Both the position numbers and the translations under genes were made by a program. A stretch of DNA of 64,000 nucleotides from Streptomyces capitiformicae (GTDB lineage: Bacteria; Actinomycetota; Actinomycetes; Streptomycetales; Streptomycetaceae), in NCBI RefSeq assembly GCF_002214185.1, contig NZ_CP022161.1, positions 8,005,486-8,069,485 of the forward strand. The letters are read 5' to 3'. The notes beneath the pieces are model-generated. The model made no database searches. It had not been told where the DNA came from and saw nothing but the letters and a program-made list of their open reading frames with translations. Within the stretch, counting starts at the first letter, position 1, and each line of letters starts with the position of its first letter. Shown here in pieces: positions 53,718-62,555 of the stretch.

Positions 53718-54956
53718 TTGTTCGGAGTAGTGAGGCCTTGCAGCCATCGACTCGGTGAGGGGCTGCGGGCGCAGTGGGTAGCACATCTGTGCGGGCTCTG
53801 TCTCGCGCTGCGCGGGGACCATGGGCAGTTCGCCCGGGTCGTGACCAACTATGACGGCCTGCTCGTCTCCGTTCTGACGGAGGCTCAGGCCGAGCGGACC
53901 ACGGGGTGGCGGCGGACCGCCGGGCCCTGTCCGCTGCGCGGGATGCGCACCGCGTCCGTCGCGCGGGGCGAGGGCGCGCGGCTCGCCGCCGCCGTCTCGC
54001 TGGTGCTCGCCTCGGCCAAGGTGCGCGACCACGTGGCCGACGGGGACGGACTGCTCGCCCGGGGGCTGGTGGCGCCGACCGCGCGCCGGGTCGCGGCGAG
54101 TTGGGGGCGCGCGGGCGCTCGTACGGGATCGGATGTCGGGTTCGACACGGCGGTGCTGGTCGACGCGGTGGACCGGCAGCTGGGTATCGAGGCGCTCGCC
54201 GGCCCGGGGACGCCGCTGCTGACCGTCACCGAGCCGACCGAGACCGCGACCGCCGCCGCCTTCGCGCATACGGCGGTGCTGGCCGGACGCCCCGGCAACG
54301 CCGGACCGCTCGCCGAGGCCGGCCGGCTCTTCGGCCGGCTCGCCCATCTGCTGGACGCGGTGGAGGACCAGGCCGCCGACGCCACCGCAGGCGCGTGGAA
54401 CCTTCTGACTACGACCGGGACCTCCCTGGCCGAGGCCCGGCGGCTCGCCGACGACGCCCTGCACGGGATCCGGCTCGCGCTGCGCGAGGTCGAGTTCGTG
54501 GACGGCAAGCTGGCCCATCTGCTCCTCGCGCACGAACTGCGGCGCTCGGTGGACAGGACCTTCGGGACGGTGCCGGTGTGCGCGTCCCATCAGCACGGCG
54601 GGCCGCCGCAGCAGGGCGATCCGTATGCGGGTGGCGGGAATCCGTACGCCGGAGGTGGCGGAAACCCGTACGCCGGGGGCGGTGGGGCGTACGGCGGTGG
54701 CGGGTCCGGCGGTGGCGGATCCGGCGGTGGCGGGTCCGGCGGTTTCGGTGGGGTGCCGTCTCCGCAGCCGCCGCAGCGGCGGGGGTTCTGGGCGGGCTGC
54801 GGGATGTTCTCGCTGCTGTGCTGCACCTGCCAGTTGTGCTGCGCCGAGGAGTACGAAGGCCCGTGGTCCCGGAAGCGGCGCGAGGGCTGTTGTCGGGACT
54901 GTGACTGCGACTGCTGTGAGGGGTGCGACTGCTGTGGCTGCGACTGCAACTGCTGA
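53718..54956 (+). CDS. DUF5685 family protein with Cys-rich tail
   Basis: A 412-residue DUF5685 protein of unknown function. The helical body (about 1-295) starts LFGVVRPCSHRLGEGLRAQWVAHLCGLCLALRGDHG, with Cys/His residues that could bind metal. A glycine linker follows with NPYAGGGG repeats and three GGGGS units. The last 58 residues carry 18 cysteines (LLCCTCQLCC, RDCDCDCCEGCDCCGCDCNC). TTG 53718 gives the usual LFG(V/I)VRPC start with GGGGGAG upstream; GTG 53712 is an alternative. Confidence 0.8.
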   Translation: MFGVVRPCSHRLGEGLRAQWVAHLCGLCLALRGDHGQFARVVTNYDGLLVSVLTEAQAERTTGWRRTAGPCPLRGMRTASVARGEGARLAAAVSLVLASAKVRDHVADGDGLLARGLVAPTARRVAASWGRAGARTGSDVGFDTAVLVDAVDRQLGIEALAGPGTPLLTVTEPTETATAAAFAHTAVLAGRPGNAGPLAEAGRLFGRLAHLLDAVEDQAADATAGAWNLLTTTGTSLAEARRLADDALHGIRLALREVEFVDGKLAHLLLAHELRRSVDRTFGTVPVCASHQHGGPPQQGDPYAGGGNPYAGGGGNPYAGGGGAYGGGGSGGGGSGGGGSGGFGGVPSPQPPQRRGFWAGCGMFSLLCCTCQLCCAEEYEGPWSRKRREGCCRDCDCDCCEGCDCCGCDCNC

Positions 54957-55390
54957 AGCGTCGGCCGGATCGCCCCGTCGCCCCCGGCTTGTGGACCGTC
55001 CGGTGGGGAGACTTCCGGACATCGCCGGGCAGTAGGCGAAGTATCCGACGGTGCTGTCGGCGGCCGACGCGAAGGGCGGACGGCCGTCGGCGGGGAGCCG
55101 GCGTTCGGCCTGGACAGGTCGGCGGCGGCCGACGCCGAGAACGCCCTCGGGATTCACACAGAACCCGCACATACCCCCTGATGGGATCAACCGCCCTGGG
55201 TGGCACGCCGGTTGGATTTCGTGCGACCGAAAGGCCCTCTTGCGGGCATCGGCCGTACCACCGAATACTTCCCGGCAGCGCCTTGTCAGGGGCACGGCGT
55301 GTTCGGAATCCTGACCAGTGCCCCTGATCTGCGCCTCACGGGCCCCGACCCCACGCGGGCCCCCGACTTCCCTTTAGGAGGGAACGAACA
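54957..55390. other. Gap before the first protease gene
   Basis: This 434-bp region has no gene I can support. It contains a 10-bp inverted repeat, TCAGGGGCAC (55286-55295) and GTGCCCCTGA (55318-55327), about 65 bp upstream of the protease. That could be a regulatory site or leader hairpin. Confidence 0.55.
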
Positions 55391-56293
55391 GTGAGGATCA
55401 AGCGCACCACCCCCCGCAGTGGCATAACGAGACGGACCCGGCTGATCGCCGTGACCACCGGACTCGTGGCCGCAGCCGCCGTCACGGTCCCCACCGCCAG
55501 CGCGGCCGGCACCCAGACCTTCAGCGCGGCCGAGCTGAAGAGCGCCAGCTCATCGGTGCTCAAGGCCGATGTCCCGGGCACCGCCTGGGCGATCGACCCG
55601 GCGACGGACAAGGTCGTCGTCACCGTCGACAGCACCGTCTCCCAGGCGGAGCTCGCGAAGATCAAGAAGGCGGCGGGCGACAACGCCGGCGCCCTGACGA
55701 TCAAGCGGACCCCGGGCAAGTTCAACAAGCTGATCAAGGGCGGCGACGCCATCTATGCGAGTAGCTGGCGCTGCTCCCTCGGCTTCAACGTCCGCAACGG
55801 GAGCACCTACTCCTTCCTGACCGCCGGTCACTGCACGGACGGCGCGGGCACCTGGTACTCCAACTCCGGTCGTACGACGGTCCTCGGCCCGACCGCCGGG
55901 TCGAGCTTCCCGACCAACGACTACGGCATCGTGCGCTACAGCAACACGTCCATCCCCAAGGACGGCACCGCGGGCAGCGTGGACATCACCAGCGCCGCCA
56001 CCCCGAGCGTGGGCACCAATGTCATCCGCACCGGCTCCACCACCGGTACCCGCACCGGACGCGTGACCGCCCTCAACGCGACCGTGAACTACGGCAGCGG
56101 CGACATCGTCTACGGCATGATCCAGACCACGGTCTGCGCCGAGCCCGGCGACTCAGGCGGCCCGCTCTACGGCAGCAACGGTGTGGCGTACGGCCTCACC
56201 TCCGGCGGCAGCGGCAACTGCACGTCCGGTGGCACGACCTTCTTCCAGCCCGTCACGGAGGCACTGAGCGCCTACGGCGTCGCTGTCTACTGA
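55391..56293 (+). CDS. Secreted serine protease, streptogrisin type (S1)
   Basis: A 300-residue preproprotease of the alpha-lytic/streptogrisin group. A signal peptide ([22 protein letters not shown]) is followed by a short pro-region with [20 protein letters not shown]. The mature domain starts near [14 protein letters not shown], with catalytic His in FLTAGHC, Asp in NDYGIVRY and Ser in [13 protein letters not shown]. Cys pairs match family disulfides. GTG 55391 follows AGGAGG. It is a paralogue of the protease at 57062. Such enzymes degrade extracellular protein. Confidence 0.93.
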   Translation: MRIKRTTPRSGITRRTRLIAVTTGLVAAAAVTVPTASAAGTQTFSAAELKSASSSVLKADVPGTAWAIDPATDKVVVTVDSTVSQAELAKIKKAAGDNAGALTIKRTPGKFNKLIKGGDAIYASSWRCSLGFNVRNGSTYSFLTAGHCTDGAGTWYSNSGRTTVLGPTAGSSFPTNDYGIVRYSNTSIPKDGTAGSVDITSAATPSVGTNVIRTGSTTGTRTGRVTALNATVNYGSGDIVYGMIQTTVCAEPGDSGGPLYGSNGVAYGLTSGGSGNCTSGGTTFFQPVTEALSAYGVAVY

Positions 56294-56378
56294 CAGGTCT
56301 ACTGACCGTCAGTTCCACTCGGAGCCGGTGCTCTTCCTCCCGGCACCCCGCCCCGAGCACAGCTGCGGCCGGCAGCAG

Positions 56379-56415
56379 GCGAGCCCCTCGCACACCAGGT
56401 GTGCGAGGGGCTCGC
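56379..56415. terminator. 18-bp perfect hairpin after the first protease
   Basis: Arms 56379-56396 and 56398-56415 pair perfectly around one central base, so the real loop opens by a few pairs. It lies 85 bp after the stop codon. The GC-rich stem and position mark a terminator. Confidence 0.85.
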
Positions 56416-56416
56416 C

Positions 56417-56797
56417 CTCGTTCGGGCGGCGGACAGCCCCGCGGTGGAGGCGTCGAAGAAGCTCGCGGAAGCCGCCAAGGGGATGTCCGAGCAACCCGCC
56501 GCACTCCAACTGCGGCTGCTGCAGACGGTGGTGGCGGTGGCGGCGGAGAAGAATCCCATGCTCGTACTGCCCTTCCCGGTGGAGCTGTTGCGGTTCCTGG
56601 AGCGGGCCCAGCAGGCACCCTCGCGGCAGGCTCAGCAGGTCCCCCGCCGCAGCCGACTGTCGACCGGCAACCGGTGCAGGAGCAACTTCCGTGTCGGGCG
56701 CCCCGTTTGGATTCGGATCCTGAGGGGTTGGATTTCGGACAGGACTAGACCTCACCCGCTGCTGAGGGGGTCGTCGCGTCGCGTGTTTGCAGTGTGA
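56417..56797 (+). pseudogene. C-terminal remnant of a slipin/SPFH (band 7) protein
   Basis: The open frame contains ASKKLAEAAKGMSEQPAALQ, then LRLLQTVVAVAAEKN and LVLPFPVELLRFLERA (about 56444-56608), the typical end of stomatin/slipin proteins. The ~200 residues that should precede it are missing. The frame has no start or ribosome site of its own and the tail after 56620 looks random. It is a 5'-truncated relic between two protease genes. The rest of the gap (56798-57061) shows no gene. Confidence 0.65.
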
Positions 56798-57061
56798 ATT
56801 CGCCTGGTCCGAAGTGCGAATTCACATGGCGCGATACCGGACAGTAACAATGCGGGGGCGTGCGCCGGCGCGGCGCTCGCGGTCGGATGCGGGGCCTGAA
56901 GTCGACCTTGTGTGCCCCCTGTGCGGCTAGGAATAGTTGGCGCCGCAGAGTTGGCATGGACGCGGCGTTTTTGTTGTCCGTCGCCTCCTTGCCCGTACGC
57001 CTTCCGGCCGGCGGGGGTCCCCATCACCCTCTCCGGCCAACCCCCCACAGGAGGACGTGAG

Positions 57062-58141
57062 TTGAAGCACCGACGCATAACCAGGCGCCGTGCCGTCGTG
57101 ACAGGTGCGGGCATCGCCGCACTCGTCGCCGCGGGAGTGACCTTCCAGACTGCGAACGCGAGTGAGACCGCGCCGACCGCCGAGCCGAAAGCGCTCTCGA
57201 TCACGGCGGCCGGAAAGCTCGCCTCGACCCTCGGCGCGGACCTCGGCGCCGACGCGGCGGGAACGTACTACGACGCGAAGAGCAAGCTCCTCGTCGTGAA
57301 CGTGCTCGACGAGGCCGCCGCCGAGACCGTCGAGGCGGCCGGCGCCAAGGCCCGCATCGTCGAGAACTCCCTCGGTGAGCTGAAGAGCGCCCGGACGACC
57401 CTCAAGGAGGACGCCGCCATCCCCGGCACCGCCTGGGCCACCGACCCGACCACCAACAAGGTCGTCGTCACCGCCGACCGCACCGTCTCCAAGGCCGAGC
57501 TGGCGAGACTCACGAAGGTCGTGGACGACCTCGGCGCCAAGGCCGAACTCAGGCGCACGAAGGGGGAGTTCAAGCCCTTCGTCGCGGGCGGTGACGCCAT
57601 CACCGGCGGCAGCGGCCGCTGCTCCCTCGGCTTCAACGTGGTCAAGGGCGGCGAGCCGTTCTTCCTGACGGCCGGTCACTGCACTGAGGGCATCTCCGAG
57701 TGGTCGGCCGACGGCCAGGTCATCGGCGCGAACGAGGTCTCCAGCTTCCCGGACAACGACTACGGCCTGGTCAAGTACACCGCCGACGTCGACCACCCGA
57801 GCGAGGTCAACCTCTACAACGGCTCCGCCCAGGCCATCAGCGGCGCCGCCGAGGCCACCGTCGGCATGGAGGTCACCCGCAGCGGCTCGACCACCCAGGT
57901 CCACAGCGGCAAGGTCACCGGCCTCGACGCCACCGTGAACTACGGCAACGGTGACATCGTCAACGGCCTCATCCAGACCGACGTCTGCGCCGAGCCCGGC
58001 GACAGCGGCGGCTCGCTCTTCTCGGGCGACAAGGCCATCGGCCTCACCTCCGGCGGCAGCGGCGACTGCACCTCGGGCGGCGAGACCTTCTTCCAGCCCG
58101 TCACCGAGGCACTGTCGGCGACCGGCACACAGATCGGCTGA
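57062..58141 (+). CDS. Secreted serine protease, streptogrisin type with long pro-domain
   Basis: A 359-residue preproprotease. The Tat-like or Sec signal has [22 protein letters not shown]. The pro-domain (about 35-170) includes [15 protein letters not shown] and [20 protein letters not shown], the chaperone domain of the alpha-lytic family. The mature part has [15 protein letters not shown] and [14 protein letters not shown], so the triad is complete. TTG 57062 is fixed by AGGAGG seven bases upstream. It is a diverged tandem paralogue of the 55391 gene. Confidence 0.93.
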   Translation: MKHRRITRRRAVVTGAGIAALVAAGVTFQTANASETAPTAEPKALSITAAGKLASTLGADLGADAAGTYYDAKSKLLVVNVLDEAAAETVEAAGAKARIVENSLGELKSARTTLKEDAAIPGTAWATDPTTNKVVVTADRTVSKAELARLTKVVDDLGAKAELRRTKGEFKPFVAGGDAITGGSGRCSLGFNVVKGGEPFFLTAGHCTEGISEWSADGQVIGANEVSSFPDNDYGLVKYTADVDHPSEVNLYNGSAQAISGAAEATVGMEVTRSGSTTQVHSGKVTGLDATVNYGNGDIVNGLIQTDVCAEPGDSGGSLFSGDKAIGLTSGGSGDCTSGGETFFQPVTEALSATGTQIG

Positions 58142-58184
58142 GCTCCGAAGAGCCGGAAGGCCCGGCCCTCCGGCTCCTTCGTCA

Positions 58185-58214
58185 GGGCCGCCATCACCCC
58201 GGTGATGGCGGCCC
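58185..58214 (+). terminator. 14-bp perfect terminator stem after the second protease
   Basis: GGGCCGCCATCACC pairs with GGTGATGGCGGCCC across a 2-base gap. A shorter hairpin (AGCCGGA/TCCGGCT) precedes it at about 58151-58175. Confidence 0.85.
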
Positions 58215-58355
58215 CCGCCGTTGCCCGGGTCGCGGGGCATCGAGGCGCCGTAGCCCGAAGCCGGCGTGATCCAAACGACAGGCCCTAGTAGTGCTTCGTT
58301 ACGTTGAGTGATCTCGGCTGATTGTGGGCAGCTTCCCGGGGTGAGGTTGGGGGAA

Positions 58356-58490
58356 GTGACCGACTTCACGGAGGCGGTGCGGCTGGGTGAGGAGATCGCC
58401 ATCGGCGTGCTGCGCGAGGCGAAGGAAGTCACCCTGGAGGATGCCGTGTTCACCCTCAGCCGGTTCGACGGCACGACCCTCGCCGTCTGA
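58356..58490 (+). CDS. Small unidentified ORF, possibly a gene fragment
   Basis: A 44-codon frame, VTDFTEAVRLGEEIAIGVLR ... KEVTLEDAVFTLSRFDGTTL, with normal Streptomyces codon use and a helix-then-strand look. GAGG lies nine bases before GTG 58356. I do not recognise it. It may be a true small protein or the end of a lost gene. The 80 bp before it (GTAGTGCTTCGTTACG region, about 58287) resemble the ends of some Streptomyces insertion sequences, but I cannot confirm that. Confidence 0.35.
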   Translation: MTDFTEAVRLGEEIAIGVLREAKEVTLEDAVFTLSRFDGTTLAV

Positions 58491-58602
58491 TGTATCGGCC
58501 ATCTCGCCGGCTCGGCTCGTCGGGTGTACGCAGCGTGGGGCGCATCGACGGCCGAGCCGGAGCAGGCGGCAGCTCTTGTGACCATGACTTTCGCCGAGCG
58601 CG

Positions 58603-59496
58603 TCAGGAGGAGCGGCCGGGCGCGGGTCGGCCGCCGGTTTCCGTGGCGCGTGCCCGGCGTGCCCGCCGTCGGCCGGTGATGGCTGCCGCCGTGACCAGCA
58701 GTACCGCGAGCAGGACCGCGACGGCGGCGGGGCCGACAGTCTCCAGGAACTCCGCGATGGCGCGCTGGACGGTGCCGGCCGCGTCGACGACCGGATCCTG
58801 GACGGTGGGATCGCGCTGGACGCGGATCTCGTACCAGCCGTAGTACGCCACGTACGCGCCCACGCACAGGAGCAGCGCGCCGCCGAGCCGGGGCGCCACG
58901 GAACCGAGTCGACGCAGGCGGGGCACGGCGGTCGCACGGCTGAGGGCCACGGTCAGGGAGGCGGCACCCACGATCAGGCCCATCCCGGCGGCGTACGCGG
59001 CGAACAGGGCGATGCCCTCACCGGTCGAGCCGCTGCGGAAGGCGGAGACGACGATGGCGAGGAACGGGGCGATGGTGCAGCCGAGGGAGGCGGTCGCGTA
59101 CGCCATTCCGAAGAGCGCCATGGCGGGCAGCGAACGGGTCACGGCCGGGGCGCGGCGCGGCTTCGGTGCCAGGGTGGGCAGTTGACGCCCGGCCGACAGC
59201 CAAGCCCCGGCGCCCGCCATCAGCAGCCCGAAGACGATGGTGAACCAGGGCAGGTGTTCCTGCACTTGCCCCGCCACGGGCTGGACGGCCAGCCCGAAGA
59301 CGCCGAAGAGCGCGGCGAACCCGGCGGTCATCGCCGCGGTGGCGGTCAGTGCCCGGCCGACGGCGACCACACGGCTGGGGGAGTCGTCGCCGAGGACGAG
59401 CAGCGACAGGTAGGCGGGGAGCAGGGCGAAGCCGCACGGGTTGACGGCGGCGAGCATGCCCGCGCCGATCGCGAGAGCCAGAGGCAGATCGGTCAT
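58603..59496 (-). CDS. CcdA-type cytochrome c biogenesis/thiol-transfer protein
   Basis: A 297-residue CcdA/DsbD-like membrane protein that passes reducing equivalents from cytosolic thioredoxin to extracytoplasmic partners. Two conserved Cys sit in membrane helices: AVNPCGFALLPAYLSLL near 18-30 and ASLGCTIAPFLAIV near 135-145. Seven to eight helices are apparent; the extra C-terminal helix ends in an Arg-rich tail. The start lies 21 bp after the tlpA-like stop, so the two form an operon. The partner is surely the upstream thioredoxin-like lipoprotein. Confidence 0.9.
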   Translation of the reverse strand: MTDLPLALAIGAGMLAAVNPCGFALLPAYLSLLVLGDDSPSRVVAVGRALTATAAMTAGFAALFGVFGLAVQPVAGQVQEHLPWFTIVFGLLMAGAGAWLSAGRQLPTLAPKPRRAPAVTRSLPAMALFGMAYATASLGCTIAPFLAIVVSAFRSGSTGEGIALFAAYAAGMGLIVGAASLTVALSRATAVPRLRRLGSVAPRLGGALLLCVGAYVAYYGWYEIRVQRDPTVQDPVVDAAGTVQRAIAEFLETVGPAAVAVLLAVLLVTAAAITGRRRARRARATETGGRPAPGRSS

Positions 59497-59498
59497 GG

Positions 59499-59530
59499 CG
59501 GTCAGCCGGTCAGCCGGTCAGCCGGTGAGC
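59499..59530. repeat. 8-bp tandem repeat across the TlpA-like stop codon
   Basis: CGGTCAGC occurs three times in tandem, then CGGTGAGC (59499-59530). The third unit contains the stop codon of the thioredoxin-like gene. Eight is not a multiple of three, so slippage would change the C-terminus and the spacing to ccdA. Confidence 0.9.
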
Positions 59531-60111
59531 CCGGCGACCTTCTCGGCCAGCCCTTCGCCACCGGGCAGCACGCCCTCGTATACGGTCCTGCCGTCCTCGT
59601 CGAGGATGACGTAGCGGCTCTGCTCGGTGACCTCGAACCGCTTCCACACCTCGCCGGTCTCGTCCGAGAGGTGGGGGAAGGCGTCGGTGCCCGTCTGGGA
59701 GACGAACTCCTTCATGGCGTCGTTCTTGTCGAGGCCGGCGACGCCGAGGACGTTGGCCTTGCCCGTGTAGTCGGCGGCGACCTTGGCGGTCTCGCCGGCC
59801 TGGGCGCGGCACTTGGGGCACCACGGGGCCCAGAACCACAGCACGGTGGGCTTGCCCGCGAGCGTCGTCGCGTCGAAGGGCTTGCCGTCCACCGTGGTTC
59901 CGGTGAAGTTCAGTGCCTCGGGGACCTGCGACCCGCCCTCGCCCTCGCCCTCGCCCTCGCCCGAGCCAGCGGACTCCGGGACGGAGGATGTCGCCTTCGG
60001 CGGTGCGGCCTGGCCGTCGCTGCCGGAATCGGAACCGGCGTCGGCGCCGCAGCCGGTGACGGTGAGCAGCGTGGCTGCCAGGACGGCAGGGAGGAGAGTG
60101 CGGGCACGCAT
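59518..60111 (-). CDS. TlpA/ResA-like thioredoxin-fold lipoprotein
   Basis: A 197-residue lipoprotein. The signal ends LLTVTGCG (lipobox). A disordered linker follows with a Gly-Glu run encoded by four GAGGGC hexamers (59935-59958). The thioredoxin fold is at about 68-195, with active site WFWAPWCPKC near 95. Such proteins reduce disulfides outside the membrane, for example apocytochrome c. CcdA downstream supplies electrons. ATG 60111 is clear. Confidence 0.92.
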   Translation of the reverse strand: MRARTLLPAVLAATLLTVTGCGADAGSDSGSDGQAAPPKATSSVPESAGSGEGEGEGEGGSQVPEALNFTGTTVDGKPFDATTLAGKPTVLWFWAPWCPKCRAQAGETAKVAADYTGKANVLGVAGLDKNDAMKEFVSQTGTDAFPHLSDETGEVWKRFEVTEQSRYVILDEDGRTVYEGVLPGGEGLAEKVAGLTG

Positions 60112-60280
60112 GGGGACTCCTGTGGGTCTGGACCGGCTGCGACTCTAGAGCCGATGAGCCCGGCGGGCAGGGTGCGGTGGGCTTACGGTTTCGTGACGTC
60201 AGCCGACGCGTCCCTGAGTCGCCGACGGTCCACCACCCGGCACCGTAAGCCAGTCCGAGCACGACGGCCGGCGCGAGCCC

Positions 60281-60570
60281 TTGGGCAAACTCGCCCAGGA
60301 CCTGAACGAGAGGTACGTACGCGAGCGGCTGCGCGGTCTGACGGCCGCGGGCTGTCTGGAGGAACCGGAACCCGGGCGCTTCACCCTTCCCGCCGAGCAC
60401 GCTCCCGCCCTGGCCGACGAGAAAGGGCCTATGTTCCTCGACGGCGTCCACCAGATGATGCCCGCCGCCCTGGCACCGTACGAGCAGCTGACCGAGGCGT
60501 TCCGGAGCGGGGGAGGCGTACGGCAGAGCGACTACCCGGACATCGCTCAAGTGCCGCGCATCTGCGCCCT
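60281..60570 (+). pseudogene. N-terminal remnant of a SAM-dependent methyltransferase
   Basis: The frame reads LAQDLNERYVRERLRGLTAA, then GRFTLPAEHAPALADEKG and EAFRSGGGVRQSDYP. This matches the winged-helix dimerisation region that precedes the catalytic domain in Rv2258-like methyltransferases. The SAM-binding domain is absent because the frame runs into element D at about 60574. There is no convincing start. It is a relic. Confidence 0.6.
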
Positions 60571-60573
60571 TCC

Positions 60574-60718
60574 TGTGCCCGGTGCGGCGGTGGGGGCCTC
60601 TCCCGCTCATGGGGGCCCCTCCCGCTCGAGCGAAGCCGGGAGTGGGGGAGACGCCGGGAGTGGGGGAGGAGCGTGCCAGGCGTCGGGCTGCAGGCGGGAC
60701 TTTCGCAACACGCCCTAG
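60574..60718. mobile_element. MITE-like element D, truncated copy
   Basis: The element lies in reverse orientation relative to B. Its end GGGACTTTCGCAACACGCCC (60696-60715) differs at one position from B's right terminal repeat. The shared core is present as GCTCGAGCGAAGCC (60624-60637). The other terminal repeat is missing, apparently lost at the junction with the methyltransferase relic. The last bases supply the stop codon of the DinB gene. Confidence 0.7.
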
Positions 60719-61224
60719 CCGGCGTAGGGGCTTCCGCCGAGCCAGGTGGTGCCGTCGATCAGTTCGCGCGCCGCGTCCAGGTGTCCGCTGTGGCAGGCGA
60801 CTTCGGTGAGCACATGGATCACGATGTGCCGCACGTCAGGCATCCGCCAGGTCGGCCAGATCTCCACGGGCCAAGCGGCGGGCTCCTGTTCGGGCGCGGG
60901 GGTGGCGAGCACGGCGTCCGCGCGCGCGATGGCCGCACGGTAGTCGGCGAAGACCTCCTCGGCGCTCATCCCCTCGGGCACGTACCAGTGCGTCTCCGCG
61001 CCTGCCGTGAGCTGTCCGGCCACATCCGGCTCGCCCGCGATCACGCCGAGGAACCAGAAGCGTTCGACATCCAGGGTGAGGTGGCGCAGCAATGCCAGGC
61101 AGCTCCAGCCGCTGGGCAGTACCGGCCGCCGTAAATCCTCCTCCGAGAGCCCTTCGAGGATCCCGAGGACGTGCTCGCGCTGGCGGTCCAGGGCGCCCTT
61201 GGGGGCGTCCAGTTCCGCGTTCAC
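60715..61224 (-). CDS. DinB-family protein (DUF664-like)
   Basis: A 169-residue four-helix DinB/YfiT-like protein. Candidate metal-binding His residues are in LALLRHLTLDVERFW and HIVIHVLTEVACHSGHLDAA. Members include mycothiol- or bacillithiol-dependent transferases, but no function can be fixed. GTG 61224 overlaps the TGA of the SRPBCC gene (GTGA), so they are coupled. Its TAG stop lies in the terminal repeat of element D, so the natural C-terminus may have been altered. Confidence 0.85.
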   Translation of the reverse strand: MNAELDAPKGALDRQREHVLGILEGLSEEDLRRPVLPSGWSCLALLRHLTLDVERFWFLGVIAGEPDVAGQLTAGAETHWYVPEGMSAEEVFADYRAAIARADAVLATPAPEQEPAAWPVEIWPTWRMPDVRHIVIHVLTEVACHSGHLDAARELIDGTTWLGGSPYAG

Positions 61225-61714
61225 CGGGCGGCGCACAGTTCGGCGAGGCGTTCCAGGGTGCTCTCCATTTGTGTTTGCCACCAGGCGCGCCCGCTGTCCA
61301 CTTCCGCGCGTCTGTCCTCCGGCATGCGCGAACCGTCGAATATCTCGGTCACGACCGTCGCCCCGGCCCCGTCCGGGACCAGGTCGAAGATCCACCGGTG
61401 GCCCCACGCGGCCCCGGACGCGGCGGCGTCGGGGTGCCCGCGACGGGCCTCGGCTCCCAGCCGATGCGGCGGTCCGGCTCGTACTCGACGACGTGATTGT
61501 GCATCTCGTCGTCGCCGTAGCGCTCGTAGTGCATCCGCATCACGAAGACGTCCCCGACGCCCGAGACCACAGCGCCCGAGACGCCACCGCGCAGCATCCC
61601 CGAGCCGTCGAGGTCCGCGTGCCGTCCCGGATCGGCCAGGATCCGGAAGATGTCCCCCGCCGGGGCCCCGATGCGGCGGGACACCACCACGGACTCGCCT
61701 GTCGTACTCGTCAT
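61221..61714 (-). pseudogene. SRPBCC (AHSA1-like) gene with a frameshift
   Basis: From ATG 61714 the frame reads VVVSRRIGAPAGDIFRILAD and VVEYEPDRRIGWEPRPVAG, a START/SRPBCC domain. Near 61439 the frame is lost: one G appears missing after the GCG codon. The expected C-terminus (WIFDLVPDGAGATVVTEIFD, QMESTLERLAELCAAR) continues in the next frame to TGA 61221-61223. The real stop overlapping the DinB GTG supports this reading. It may be a true mutation or a single-base error. Intact it would be a ~164-residue lipid- or hydrophobic-ligand-binding protein. Confidence 0.75.
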
Positions 61715-62029
61715 CCGCGCGCCTCCGTCAACCGCAGAGCATGAGCCTGACTTCCGGCCTGGACGCTACACCGGGGGTACGACAACGCCTGGCCGAGCAC
61801 CTACGAGCCCCGCCCCACGCGGACTCCCCGATCGGCGAGTCCGCGAAGCCGGTCAGCGCAACATCGTCCGGCACTCGCCGACCCGCCTCCCGCCGAGCCT
61901 GAAGCGCCCCGGACGCGACACCCCGGACAGCCCCAACAGCCGCACTCGCCGACTACGGCCGCCGTCATCTCGCAGCGGCCACCGAGAAGGCCCCGCCACA
62001 CTGGCAGACCTTCTCGGTCACAGCACTGA
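61715..62029. other. Gap with a terminator for the 62030 gene
   Basis: There is no supported gene. ACCGAGAAGG (61981-61990) and CCTTCTCGGT (62009-62018) form a 10-bp stem 12 bp beyond the stop of the SRPBCC gene and probably terminate it. The rest is GC-rich without pattern. Confidence 0.6.
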
Positions 62030-62470
62030 TCAGTGCCAGTTGCTGATCTTGACGTCGTGCGGCGCGGGCTCGCCCTTGCCGGTTTCGACCAGGTTCTTGA
62101 GACTCATCAGGAAGATCGCCCACTTGGTGCTGCAGTGGTACATGAACTCCACGGGCTCCTTCCACCCTTCGTGCCGGAACAGCACGATCGTGAAGCCGTC
62201 CTCCTGCTTGAGGTCGAAGCGAATCCGTGTGCCGATCCACTCCTCGGGACCGTCGACGACCTCCCAGAGCACGCGCTCGGCGGGCCGGGTCTCCAGTACC
62301 TTCATGTCGAACCCGCCGGGCTCGAAGCGGAACCTGATCACTCCGCCGATGTCGGTGTCGCCGTCCGTGTCCCGCGTCCACCAGCCCGCCAGCCCGTCGA
62401 TCGTGGTCAAGGCTGTGTAGACGTCGTCGGGAGACGACGTGACTCCGATCCTGTGCAGGATGTCCACCAT
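62030..62470 (-). CDS. SRPBCC/AHSA1 domain protein
   Basis: A 146-residue single-domain SRPBCC protein. Typical pieces are VDILHRIGVTSSPDDVYTAL, LAGWWTRDTDGDTDIGGVIRF, a beta-rich RVLWEVVDGPEEWIGTRI and the C-terminal helix CSTKWAIFLMSLKNLVETG. The family binds hydrophobic ligands; the role is unknown. It lies 85 bp downstream of arsR on the same strand and may belong to the same transcript. Confidence 0.85.
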   Translation of the reverse strand: MVDILHRIGVTSSPDDVYTALTTIDGLAGWWTRDTDGDTDIGGVIRFRFEPGGFDMKVLETRPAERVLWEVVDGPEEWIGTRIRFDLKQEDGFTIVLFRHEGWKEPVEFMYHCSTKWAIFLMSLKNLVETGKGEPAPHDVKISNWH

Positions 62471-62555
62471 CTCTATGCCTCTCTCATGCAGGCGCCCGTA
62501 TGCGGGCGCGGTTCAGCAGCGCCGCCTCGGACGGGGCGACGTGCGTTCGTGCGGA

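Noticed and set aside
58287..58330. Insertion-sequence end near GTAGTGCTTCGTTACG
   Set aside because: Looks familiar, but no matching opposite end or transposase fragment is visible, so not called as an element.
60574..60718. Element D as a simple rho-independent terminator
   Set aside because: It has partial internal symmetry, but its end and core match element B nearly base for base, so it is better explained as a repeat copy.
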